In this document: positions 17,812 to 25,278 of the stretch, piece after piece | Layout of the letters: each line of letters opens with the position of its first letter | How positions within the stretch are numbered: position 1 is the stretch's first letter | NCBI GenBank assembly: GCA_023251235.1 | Contig: JAHEZE010000013.1 | Location: 1 to 44,694 of the forward strand | Direction of reading: 5' to 3' | DNA: 44,694 nucleotides | Source: Sphingobacteriales bacterium | GTDB taxonomy: Bacteria; Bacteroidota; Bacteroidia; Chitinophagales; Chitinophagaceae | Translations under genes and position numbers: made by a program | Notes under the pieces: model-generated | What the model was told of the DNA's origin: nothing | The model's input: only the letters and a program-made list of their open reading frames with translations | Database searches by the model: none

Positions 17812-19383
17812 TTATTTCACCTTCAGCATTGCCCTTACCTGCTGTATAGTTCCGTTTTGCAGTCTTGCATAATAAACACCGGTAGCGAGGCGATCAGCAT
17901 TGAAGGTAACAGTGTACTGTCCTTCGCCATTATATTCCTGATCAATTAATGTTTTAATTACCCTTCCCAATGTATCAATGATCATTATGGAAGTATGTCC
18001 GCCTGCCGTTTTAAAAGTAATCTGTGTAGAACTTACAAAGGGGTTAGGATAGTTTTTTATAAGCAGATTTTCTGTTAGGTCAGGGATAGCGGTGTTGCAT
18101 GAATTGGATTTTACAATCGGTAAGCTCTGGAAGTTTTTCAGCATTACGGTTTGTAAAGTGGTATTGTCAACACAGAACCATTTCTCCAATATGGATGAGT
18201 AAATACTCCGGAAATCATATTGCATCGGGACATTATCATTCACATTGGCATTAGCGGGAATTGTTGGATTACTTCCCAACACTCCACCTGTTACATACTC
18301 CCCAAAAAGAATTACCGGCGCTGCTGCGCCATGATCGGTGCCCAAACTTGAATTAGATTTTATCCGTCGCCCAAATTCAGAAAAAGTCATGCCATATACT
18401 CTGCGTTGTACACCCAGAAATTTCAAATCATCCATAAAAGCTTTGATGGCATCCGACACCTGTTTCAAAAGATTAGCATGTGCACCAATAGTAGTATCTG
18501 CCTGATTCACCTGTACAGAGTGAGTATCAAATCCCCCGATACTTACCATATATACTCTTGTTTTCAATCCGCCTTTTACCAGCCGGGCAACAATTTTTAA
18601 TTGATCAGCAAGTGAATTATTTGTGGGATAGACTGCCTGCTGGGTAACCTTTAAAGCAGCAGCTTTAATAATATTAGCATATTGCTGTGTCTGTCTTGCT
18701 ACGTTTCTTATGTAGGTTAATTCAAAGCCTGCCGGTGTAGCAGGTGCTGTATCCTGAATTCCATTGATGAGATTATAAAAATTAACCGGATCAGAAATAC
18801 TTAATCCTGTACTTACAGCAGGACCCTGAAAAGTAAGTGAAGTAACTGAACCGATTTGTATGCCCAATGGATCGGGCATAATGTTATTTGGATAATTATT
18901 CGGATACCCCGGATACTCAACATCAAGATAACGACCCGCCCATCCGCTGTTTACATATTGGTTGGAATCAGATGCACTCATCCAGATATCTGTTGCCCTG
19001 AAATGAGAAAAATCCGGTTGAGGATATCCGACTGATTGCACTATGGCCGCTTTTCCATCATAATATAAATTTTGTATGCCTGTCATGGCAGGATGTAATC
19101 CTGTTGTTCCATTAAGGGAAAGGATTTTGTTTTGAGGAATGGCTACATTACTTCTTGCGGCCTGGTAAGACGAATAAGTATCGATGGGTATTACCATATT
19201 CAATCCATCATTGCCACCATTCATTTGCACAAGAACCAGCACATGATCAGTATCTGTTGACATGCCCATCAATGCCCGTATGAAAGGAGTTTCCATTCCC
19301 AATGACCGGATGGGAATGCCGCTGATAACAGTAGATGCTGCAGCAGCAGGAACAGTATATTTAAGAAAGTCTCTTCGTTTCAT
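17812..19383 (-). CDS. DUF1501 protein with T9SS sorting domain
   Basis: This 523-residue protein begins MKRRDFLKYTVPAAAASTV, a twin-arginine-type leader. The body matches DUF1501, an alkaline-phosphatase-fold (sulfatase-like) family: HVLVLVQMNGGNDGLNMVIP, PQPDFSHFRATDIW, GFDTHSVQ, FSEFGRRIKSN and GTDHGAAAPVILFG. The last ~80 residues (NYPNPFVSSTQITF ... GVYYARLQNG) are a T9SS sorting domain, so the predicted route is Tat export followed by T9SS transport to the surface. Catalytic activity is unproven. It follows the DUF1800 gene by 15 bp; the two families habitually occur together. Confidence 0.9.
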   Translation of the reverse strand: MKRRDFLKYTVPAAAASTVISGIPIRSLGMETPFIRALMGMSTDTDHVLVLVQMNGGNDGLNMVIPIDTYSSYQAARSNVAIPQNKILSLNGTTGLHPAMTGIQNLYYDGKAAIVQSVGYPQPDFSHFRATDIWMSASDSNQYVNSGWAGRYLDVEYPGYPNNYPNNIMPDPLGIQIGSVTSLTFQGPAVSTGLSISDPVNFYNLINGIQDTAPATPAGFELTYIRNVARQTQQYANIIKAAALKVTQQAVYPTNNSLADQLKIVARLVKGGLKTRVYMVSIGGFDTHSVQVNQADTTIGAHANLLKQVSDAIKAFMDDLKFLGVQRRVYGMTFSEFGRRIKSNSSLGTDHGAAAPVILFGEYVTGGVLGSNPTIPANANVNDNVPMQYDFRSIYSSILEKWFCVDNTTLQTVMLKNFQSLPIVKSNSCNTAIPDLTENLLIKNYPNPFVSSTQITFKTAGGHTSIMIIDTLGRVIKTLIDQEYNGEGQYTVTFNADRLATGVYYARLQNGTIQQVRAMLKVK

Positions 19384-19398
19384 TTACACAATTTTTGT

Positions 19399-21069
19399 TT
19401 AACACAAATGATATTCCGCCAGGTTCATGAAATATTTATATAAATCCCTGAGGCGGATAAATACCACCTGGTAATTTGCATTGATAGGATTACTGATATA
19501 GGCATTCCAGGCATTGGTCCAGTAAAAATCCTGTGTCTGGTTGCTGAGCAGTATCTGTTTTTTTAAGGTTGCTTTTGTTGTCGCTGAAAGGTCGACCCTG
19601 TATAAAATCTTCAATGCATCATCAATTAAAATATTGGGATCTGCAGGATTGGATAATTTTTTTGTGAAAGCAACCGGGTCAAATATTATATTTTTTCCGC
19701 TACGGGAATAACCGGTGGTGATCATAGTATCCGTAAACTGGTTGCGCCTCGGATAAGTATCTGCATTAATCCATATTTCATGAAACTGCGGTTCCTGGTA
19801 ATAAGCGGCCCATCCTGCAACATTGGGCGGATCGCCAATATCCTGTTGTAATAAAGAAGCAAAGTTTTGAATTACATACCACATATTATATACATTAGTA
19901 TAATCATTGGCAGCAGGAAACACTACACCGTACTCTCTGCATGCCCCTACAACAAGGTCAACCGGAGTTTTAATAAAGCATCCCTGGTTAACGGTATCAA
20001 AAAAGTGTTCGCTTTTAAAGAGTGCAGCCAGCACCGGTTTTATTTCCCAGTTATTACTTACCAGCATTTGAGCAAGTGGAATAATGACATTTGCTTCAGT
20101 GGCAGCATCAATTTTATAATAAACAAAATAGCGGTATAATTTTTTTACAATAAATCTTGAAACTTCAGTACTCTTTCCAAATATCATATTTATCAGGTCT
20201 GTCAGTTCAAGGTCGCCGGCAGTGGCGCCGGTTCTTCCAACTATGGTTGTACTATTATAAAAAGAAGAAAACTGTTTGTTGGCAGTATCATGTTGTGATG
20301 CATTAAATAAAGAGGTATTGGTGTTTCCATCAATTTTCCATCCTGTTAACACACGGGCCGCTTTTTTTACATCATCCTCTGTATAGTTTGGATTGTTGCC
20401 TTTTCCCAGTGTAAATAATTCCTGTAACTCTCTTGCATAGTTTTCATCCGGTGCTGAACTGATATTTAAATAGCCATTCAGATAACGAAGCATGGCTGTA
20501 TTAACCGTAATTGCCTTTGTGAACTGTTTAAAATTACCAAGTGCATATTGACGGCATAAGGCATTATAACTATAGGCCCATATCATTCTGCCCATATCTT
20601 TTGTTTCTATGGAAAAATGATTGCAAAAGAAAAGTGTCATTTTTTCCCTGATGTTTCTTTCCTGGTTGATCATTAATCCCATCCACCATGCTTTCAACGA
20701 TGCTCTTCTTTGCCCATCGGCATCTGTAGTATTTATGTTTACCCAGGTTTGTCCAATTGATATTGCATAATCAGGATCTGTTGCAGGTATATTATCATTA
20801 CTGTAATTTTTTACCGGAGGGGCCGGGGCTGAAACAGGAACGTTCAACAATTCATCTACTGCCTGGTTCATATTCATTCCACGGAAATAACTTATATCAT
20901 CAGGAGTAGAACCAAACATTGTTCGTTTAAGAAGATGAGCCACTTCATTGGTTGTCCATGGTCCGTTATAGGTATTAAGGCCTGAATAAGTTCGAACGGT
21001 TTCTGATTTCTCAGCAGACTTGATTGTTGCAGTTTTTCGCTTAGCAGTTACAAAATCTCTTCGGTCCAT
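19399..21069 (-). CDS. DUF1800 protein
   Basis: This 556-residue protein shows DUF1800 landmarks: WTTNEVAHLLKRTMFGST near the N-terminus, MTLFFCNHFSIE, NENYARELQELFTLG-like NYARELQELFTLGKG, and DDVKKAARVLTGWKID. It starts MDRRDFVTAKRKT. The RRDF resembles a twin-arginine motif but no hydrophobic core follows, so an export signal is not evident. Function is unknown; it is encoded directly upstream of its usual DUF1501 partner and in the same operon. Confidence 0.88.
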   Translation of the reverse strand: MDRRDFVTAKRKTATIKSAEKSETVRTYSGLNTYNGPWTTNEVAHLLKRTMFGSTPDDISYFRGMNMNQAVDELLNVPVSAPAPPVKNYSNDNIPATDPDYAISIGQTWVNINTTDADGQRRASLKAWWMGLMINQERNIREKMTLFFCNHFSIETKDMGRMIWAYSYNALCRQYALGNFKQFTKAITVNTAMLRYLNGYLNISSAPDENYARELQELFTLGKGNNPNYTEDDVKKAARVLTGWKIDGNTNTSLFNASQHDTANKQFSSFYNSTTIVGRTGATAGDLELTDLINMIFGKSTEVSRFIVKKLYRYFVYYKIDAATEANVIIPLAQMLVSNNWEIKPVLAALFKSEHFFDTVNQGCFIKTPVDLVVGACREYGVVFPAANDYTNVYNMWYVIQNFASLLQQDIGDPPNVAGWAAYYQEPQFHEIWINADTYPRRNQFTDTMITTGYSRSGKNIIFDPVAFTKKLSNPADPNILIDDALKILYRVDLSATTKATLKKQILLSNQTQDFYWTNAWNAYISNPINANYQVVFIRLRDLYKYFMNLAEYHLC

Positions 21070-21261
21070 AGTTTAGGTTTTGAATTACAGTAGCTTGTAC
21101 TGACTTTAAAATTACAAATAGGTTTAATGAAATCAAGGTAAGATAAACAGCTTCGTCTAAATAGTAAATAGGAAATCTACCCGTATTATTCACAATTGTC
21201 CGGGAAAAATTAAATAAAAAAATCTAGCGGTATCGGAGTTAAAAATTTAATGATCCATAAA

Positions 21262-22440
21262 TCAGAAGATGTTCTCAATAATAGCAGCGATTCCCTGTCC
21301 GCCACCAACGCAAGCCGTTATTATCCCGTATTTTTTATTCAGGCGTTTCAGATCATTCAGGTTTTGTATAGTGAGTTTGCAACCCGTACATCCCAATGGA
21401 TGACCGAGTGCAATAGCCCCGCCATTAATATTTACTTTGGAAGCATCAAGATCTGCTTCACGAATTACGGCCAGGGATTGTGAAGCAAATGCCTCATTCA
21501 ATTCTATTAAATCAATTTGTGAAAGATTCATGCCTGTTTGCTTCAATACTTTTGGAATAGCCGCTACTGGTCCGATTCCCATGATGCGTGGATGCACACC
21601 AGCCACCGCACTGCCCACTAATCTTCCAATCGGTTTAAGACCCAATTCATTCACCATCTTTTCACCCATAACAATCACGAATGCTGCTCCATCGCTGGTT
21701 TGTGAAGAATTGCCTGCCGTCACACAACCACCGGCAGCAAATGCAGGTTTTAACTTTGCCAATGCTTCAACTGAGGTATCTGCCCTTGGCCCCTCATCAG
21801 TATCCACCACATAATTCCTTTTTTGTTTTTTCCCTTTTTCATCAAGATAAACTTCCTCTATATTGATTGGCAGAATTCCGCTTTTAAAAAACCCATTCTT
21901 AATTGCGTTGATTGCTTTTTGGTGAGAATTGTAAGAAAACTCATCCTGTGCTTCCCTGCTTACATTAAATTCTTTTGCTACTGCCTCCGCCGTTAATCCC
22001 ATACTTAAATAGTAATCGGGATCCTCTTTTGCAATCATATAAGATGGAACTGTTTTCCATCCGGCTGTTGGCACCAGGCTCATACTTTCAGTGCCACCGG
22101 CTACAATACAATCGGCCATGCCCATTCTTATTTTAGCTGTTGCAATCGCTATTGTTTCCAAACCGCTGGCGCAATAACGGTTAACAGTCATTCCGGGTAC
22201 ATCAAAACCCAATGCTTTTGCAGCAATAATTCTTCCCACCTGCAATCCCTGCTCAGCTTCAGGCACAGCATTTCCAACAATTACATCATCTACCCTCTTT
22301 AGTTCAAGTTGCGGCACAGAAGCAAGTAATGATTTGATTACATCAATTGCCAAATCATCAGGACGATAAAAACGAAAGGCTCCCCGTTTGGCTTTTCCTA
22401 CTGCTGTTCTGTAACCTGCCACTATATATGCTTCCTGCAT
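21262..22440 (-). CDS. fadA: Acetyl-CoA C-acyltransferase (thiolase)
   Basis: This 392-residue thiolase has the acyl-accepting C90 in NRYCASGLETIA, the motif LNEAFASQ, H347 in GGAIALGHPLGCTG and the second cysteine C377 in ITACVGGGQG. Length and motifs fit a degradative 3-ketoacyl-CoA thiolase (FadA/FadI type) rather than a synthase. It cleaves 3-oxoacyl-CoA with CoA in fatty-acid beta-oxidation. No partner FadB-like gene is present nearby. The gene is divergent from pyrD, with an 8-bp repeat array in the gap. Confidence 0.92.
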   Translation of the reverse strand: MQEAYIVAGYRTAVGKAKRGAFRFYRPDDLAIDVIKSLLASVPQLELKRVDDVIVGNAVPEAEQGLQVGRIIAAKALGFDVPGMTVNRYCASGLETIAIATAKIRMGMADCIVAGGTESMSLVPTAGWKTVPSYMIAKEDPDYYLSMGLTAEAVAKEFNVSREAQDEFSYNSHQKAINAIKNGFFKSGILPINIEEVYLDEKGKKQKRNYVVDTDEGPRADTSVEALAKLKPAFAAGGCVTAGNSSQTSDGAAFVIVMGEKMVNELGLKPIGRLVGSAVAGVHPRIMGIGPVAAIPKVLKQTGMNLSQIDLIELNEAFASQSLAVIREADLDASKVNINGGAIALGHPLGCTGCKLTIQNLNDLKRLNKKYGIITACVGGGQGIAAIIENIF

Positions 22441-22450
22441 TGCAAAATAT

Positions 22451-22478
22451 TTAGTTAATTAGTTGAAAAGTTAACTTG
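22451..22478 (+). repeat. 8-bp-period degenerate array between thiolase and pyrD
   Basis: Units TTAGTTAA, TTAGTTGA and AAAGTTAA follow one another at exactly 8-bp spacing, then CTTGG. The period matches the arrays in rsmE and before tRNA-Leu, though the unit sequence differs. Confidence 0.5.
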
Positions 22479-22556
22479 GTGGTTGTTTATGCAACTTTTC
22501 ATACCAAAAGTAAATAGTCTTATAGTAAGATCCAAAACCAGACTTAAAAGTTCATT

Positions 22557-22564
22557 TATCTTCG
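22557..22564 (+). promoter_or_regulatory. Probable -7 element of pyrD (TATCTTCG)
   Basis: TATCTTCG differs from TAnnTTTG by one base and lies 8 bp before the pyrD ATG at 22573, so a transcript would have almost no leader. The same octamer precedes rny. Confidence 0.45.
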
Positions 22565-22572
22565 CAGACAAT

Positions 22573-23658
22573 ATGTACAAATTCGTTAGCAGTATTCTTT
22601 TCTGTTTTCCCCCAGAATGGGTGCATTATTTTTCAATGAATTGCCTGCAGCTGTTTTGCAGTAATAGGTTTTTTCGAAATTGGATTAAAAACTATTTTTC
22701 AATTCACGACTCTCGACTCTCGACTCATGTTTTCAATCTTCAATTTAAGAACCCGGTTGGCTTAGGCGCCGGTTTTGATAAAAATGCAAAGTACCTTAGA
22801 GAGCTTGAATGCCTTGGTTTTGGTTTTGTAGAAATTGGAACGGTGACCCCCCTGCCTCAGCCCGGCAATGATCAACCAAGACTTTTTCGTTTACCAAAAG
22901 ATAAAGCACTCATCAACCGGATGGGATTTAATAATGATGGAGTGAAAGTGATTGCAGAGAGACTTCGTCAATGGTCATTTGTGAATAGTCAATTTGAAAA
23001 CTCTGATTCACCATTAACCATTCACCATTCACGACTCATCATTGGAGGTAATATCGGAAAGAATAAAATCACTCCCAACGAAGAAGCATGGAAGGACTAT
23101 GAACTTTGTTTTAAAGAACTTCATCCCTATGTTGATTATTTTGTAGTGAATGTCAGTTCCCCCAATACACCGGGGCTTCGTGAACTGCAGGAAAAAGAAT
23201 CATTAAGAAAAATTCTGATGCATCTGCAAATGATTAATAACGGGAAAGCAAATGCAAAACCTGTTTTACTTAAAATTGCACCTGACCTTACCCGTGAACA
23301 ACTTGATGATGTGATTGATCTGGCAATGGAAATAAAATTAGATGGAATAGTAGCTGCGAATACAACTATTGGGCGGTCAGGTCTCACTACTCACGACTCA
23401 CGACTCACGGCCTTCGGCCCCGGAGGATTAAGTGGATTGCCATTGAAACACAGAAGTACTGAAATAGTAAAATATATATCTGATAAAACCAAAGGGCAAA
23501 TTCCAATCATTGCAAGTGGTGGAGTTTTTACGGGATTTGATGCAAAAGAAAAACTAGATGCAGGTGCATCATTGGTGCAGGTGTGGACCGGTTTTATTTA
23601 TGAAGGACCTGCGATTGTAAAGAAAATTTGTAAGTCTCTTTCAAAAATGAATATTTAA
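22573..23658 (+). CDS. pyrD: Dihydroorotate dehydrogenase, class 2 (quinone)
   Basis: The 361-residue enzyme begins MYKFVSSILFCFPPEW, the membrane-associating helix of class 2 enzymes; a TTG-started frame from 22483 would add 30 unlike residues. Core motifs are NPVGLGAGFDKN, GFVEIGTVTPLPQPGN, NRMGFNN, GGNIGKNK, the catalytic serine region NVSSPNTPGLREL (S195/S196), IVAANTTI, GGLSG and IIASGGVF. It oxidises dihydroorotate with FMN and reduces quinone. The protein carries three odd segments, around residues 43-53 (IHDSRLSTH), 137-156 (ending PLTIHHSRL) and 270-280 (LTTHDSRLT), each encoded by a 7-bp tandem array and each lying between conserved motifs. They explain its excess over the usual ~340 residues. 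Confidence 0.95.
   Translation: MYKFVSSILFCFPPEWVHYFSMNCLQLFCSNRFFRNWIKNYFSIHDSRLSTHVFNLQFKNPVGLGAGFDKNAKYLRELECLGFGFVEIGTVTPLPQPGNDQPRLFRLPKDKALINRMGFNNDGVKVIAERLRQWSFVNSQFENSDSPLTIHHSRLIIGGNIGKNKITPNEEAWKDYELCFKELHPYVDYFVVNVSSPNTPGLRELQEKESLRKILMHLQMINNGKANAKPVLLKIAPDLTREQLDDVIDLAMEIKLDGIVAANTTIGRSGLTTHDSRLTAFGPGGLSGLPLKHRSTEIVKYISDKTKGQIPIIASGGVFTGFDAKEKLDAGASLVQVWTGFIYEGPAIVKKICKSLSKMNI
22701..22729 (+). repeat. 7-bp tandem array in pyrD, copy 1
   Basis: Units ACGACTC, TCGACTC, TCGACTC at 7-bp spacing are translated as IHDSRLSTH, between the N-terminal helix and the first barrel strand. Confidence 0.8.
23005..23040 (+). repeat. 7-bp tandem array in pyrD, copy 2 (hybrid units)
   Basis: Units ACCATTA, ACCATTC, ACCATTC pass directly into ACGACTC at the same register. 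This ties the ACCATTC form (as at 2694-2724) and the ACGACTC form into one family. Translated as SPLTIHHSRLI, just before the conserved GGNIGKNK motif. Confidence 0.85.
23382..23410 (+). repeat. 7-bp tandem array in pyrD, copy 3
   Basis: Units ACTACTC, ACGACTC, ACGACTC and a partial ACGG are translated as LTTHDSRLT, between IVAANTTI and GGLSG. Confidence 0.85.
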
Positions 23659-23676
23659 AAATTAATCATTATTTAA

Positions 23677-24474
23677 ATGGGATATTTATTTACATCGGAA
23701 AGTATCATCAGTTTTTTTATCCTCGTTATCCTTGAAGTTGTTTTAGGAATTGACAACGTAATCTTTGTCAGTATTATCATCAACCAGCTGAAAGAAAGCG
23801 ACGAAAATAAAGCCAGGCGAATCTGGATGATTACTGGTATAATTGTAAGAAGTCTGTTATTGATGGGTCTTGGCTGGCTGCTGACTCAAAAAGGGAAATA
23901 TATTATTCCCGAAAACTGGATTGGAAAAGGATTTGACCTGGCCAGCCTGGTTATGTTGATGGGAGGTTTGTTTCTGATTTATAAATCTGTAAAAGAAATT
24001 CATGAAAAACTGGAAGGAGAAGATCCTTCTGAAACTTTGCAAAAGAAAAAAGGATTATCGCTTGGTAAAGCAATACCTCAGATTATGCTGATCGATGCAG
24101 TATTCTCATTTGATAGCATTATTACAGCCGGTGGTACTGCAAAATATGTGGAGATTATGATTGCAGCAGTCATTGTCGCCATGATTATTATGTTTTTATT
24201 TAGTCCCTCTATCTCCGTTTTTATACATAATCATCCCACAATTAAAATGCTTGCTCTTTCTTTTTTAGTAATGATTGGGTTAAGCCTCATCATTGAAGGC
24301 TGGGACAGTGAAACTGCGCACCAAATGCATTTAAAAAATTATATCTATTTCGGTATGGCATTTTCTTTTGGTGTGGAAATGCTGAATTTAACAATGCGCA
24401 GCCGGGCTGCTAAGAAGAGAGCTCATGTTATAGAAATGAATGAACCTTTATTAAAAGAGAAAGACAAAAAATAA
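23677..24474 (+). CDS. TerC-family integral membrane protein
   Basis: This 265-residue protein has about seven hydrophobic helices and family motifs FFILVILEVVLGIDNVIFV near the N-terminus and IMLIDAVFSFDSIITAGG in the middle, each with the conserved aspartates. TerC/Alx-like proteins are linked to tellurite resistance and manganese efflux. The substrate here is not known, and no other ter gene is nearby. It follows pyrD by 18 bp. Its stop codon directly abuts the stop of convergent rsmE. Confidence 0.9.
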   Translation: MGYLFTSESIISFFILVILEVVLGIDNVIFVSIIINQLKESDENKARRIWMITGIIVRSLLLMGLGWLLTQKGKYIIPENWIGKGFDLASLVMLMGGLFLIYKSVKEIHEKLEGEDPSETLQKKKGLSLGKAIPQIMLIDAVFSFDSIITAGGTAKYVEIMIAAVIVAMIIMFLFSPSISVFIHNHPTIKMLALSFLVMIGLSLIIEGWDSETAHQMHLKNYIYFGMAFSFGVEMLNLTMRSRAAKKRAHVIEMNEPLLKEKDKK

Positions 24475-25179
24475 TTATTGGTTAAGCAAAGTAACCGCCA
24501 CCACTCCTGCTGTTTCCGTTCTTAATCTTGTTTCACCAAGGGACACAGGAATAAAATTATTTTCTAGGGCAAGTTTGATTTCTTCTTTGGTAAAATCGCC
24601 TTCGGGGCCGATAAGAATCATTGAATCCTTGAAGGGTTTAAGGGTTGAAAGGTTGGTTTTATTTTCTGAATCTTCGCAATGTGCCATAAACTTCTGACAA
24701 TTGTCAAATTGCCGAATTGCTAAATTGTCAAATTTCATTGGTTCGTGCAAAACAGGAAGCCAGAATTGCTTCGATTGCAGCATTGCACTAATACAAATTT
24801 GTTTCATACGGTCATATCGGAATTTTTGTTTCTCTGTTCTTTCGCAAATCAGCGGAATGATTTCTGATACGCCAATCTCTGTTGCTTTTTCCAAAAACCA
24901 TTCGAAGCGGGCAGTGTTTTTTAATAATGAGATAGCAATAGTGATTTTTCTTGAGTTGTTAGTCGTGAGTCGTGAGTCAATTACCTGTACTTCGCAATGC
25001 TTTTTGTGAGCATCTGTTATTTCAGTTGTCAGTAATTTCCCTTTCCCATCAGTCAGGTTCAGCTTCTCTCCTTCTTTCATTCTTAAAACCTGTGCTGCAT
25101 GACGGGAAGTATCTTCATTCAACACAATTTCTTTTTGCAAAGAATTGTAATCAGCGATATAAAAAAAAGGAAATGACAT
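24475..25179 (-). CDS. rsmE: 16S rRNA m3U1498 methyltransferase
   Basis: The 234-residue SPOUT enzyme starts MSFPFFYIADYNS at 25179. A frame from 25245 would read through the terminator at 25201-25231 and is rejected. The N-terminal PUA-like domain contains HAAQVLRMKEGE. The methyltransferase part has ARFEWFLEKATEIGVSEIIP, the knot motifs GPEGDFTKEEI and LGETRLRTETAGV. It methylates U1498 of 16S rRNA with S-adenosylmethionine. Three unusual inserts are encoded by tandem arrays: residues 67-76 (SRLTTNNSR), 149-162 (NLAIRQFDN) and 175-185 (NLSTLKPFKD). All fall in linkers between conserved blocks. Confidence 0.93.
   Translation of the reverse strand: MSFPFFYIADYNSLQKEIVLNEDTSRHAAQVLRMKEGEKLNLTDGKGKLLTTEITDAHKKHCEVQVIDSRLTTNNSRKITIAISLLKNTARFEWFLEKATEIGVSEIIPLICERTEKQKFRYDRMKQICISAMLQSKQFWLPVLHEPMKFDNLAIRQFDNCQKFMAHCEDSENKTNLSTLKPFKDSMILIGPEGDFTKEEIKLALENNFIPVSLGETRLRTETAGVVAVTLLNQ
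24627..24656 (-). repeat. 8-bp tandem array in rsmE (AACCCTTA type)
   Basis: On the minus strand the units AACCTTTC, AACCCTTA, AACCCTTC recur at 8-bp spacing and are translated as NLSTLKPFK, a few residues before the GPEG motif. Confidence 0.7.
24694..24735 (-). repeat. 8-bp tandem array in rsmE (AATTTGAC type)
   Basis: On the minus strand the units AATTTGAC, AATTTAGC, AATTCGGC, AATTTGAC follow at exact 8-bp spacing and are translated as KFDNLAIRQFDNC. Confidence 0.8.
24955..24980 (-). repeat. 7-bp tandem array in rsmE (ACGACTC type)
   Basis: On the minus strand the units TTGACTC, ACGACTC, ACGACTA, ACAACTC follow at 7-bp spacing and are translated as IDSRLTTNNSR, at the junction of the PUA and methyltransferase domains. 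It is the same family as the three pyrD copies. Confidence 0.85.
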
Positions 25180-25200
25180 AATTAAAGTTATTAAAAGAAA

Positions 25201-25231
25201 AAATAAAAAAAGCTCCCTACAAGAGAGCTTT
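25201..25231 (-). terminator. Intrinsic terminator after dnaB
   Basis: AAAGCTC/GAGCTTT extended by one wobble and one C-G pair gives a 9-bp stem (25209-25231) with a 5-nt loop; reading on the minus strand it runs into TTTTTTATTT. It sits between the dnaB stop (25279) and the rsmE ATG (25179), so rsmE either has its own start site very close by or is attenuated. Confidence 0.75.
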
Positions 25232-25248
25232 AAATTATAGTTCACAAA

Positions 25249-25277
25249 GTCTCCCCTTGGGGAGATTTAGAGGGGCT
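25249..25277. repeat. CCCCT/AGGGG palindromic element after dnaB
   Basis: A perfect 14-bp palindrome CTCCCCTTGGGGAG (25251-25264) is followed by TTTAGAGGGGCTT, ending against the dnaB stop codon. It resembles elements at 42691-42708 and 42766-42786. Confidence 0.65.
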
Positions 25278-25278
25278 T

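Noticed and set aside
22701-23410. Arrays in pyrD as a CRISPR or REP array
   Set aside because: Units of 7 bp without unique spacers, and not palindromic.
24475-25245. Longer rsmE with 22 extra N-terminal residues
   Set aside because: The extension would cross the intrinsic terminator and is unlike the family start; ATG at 25179 fits.
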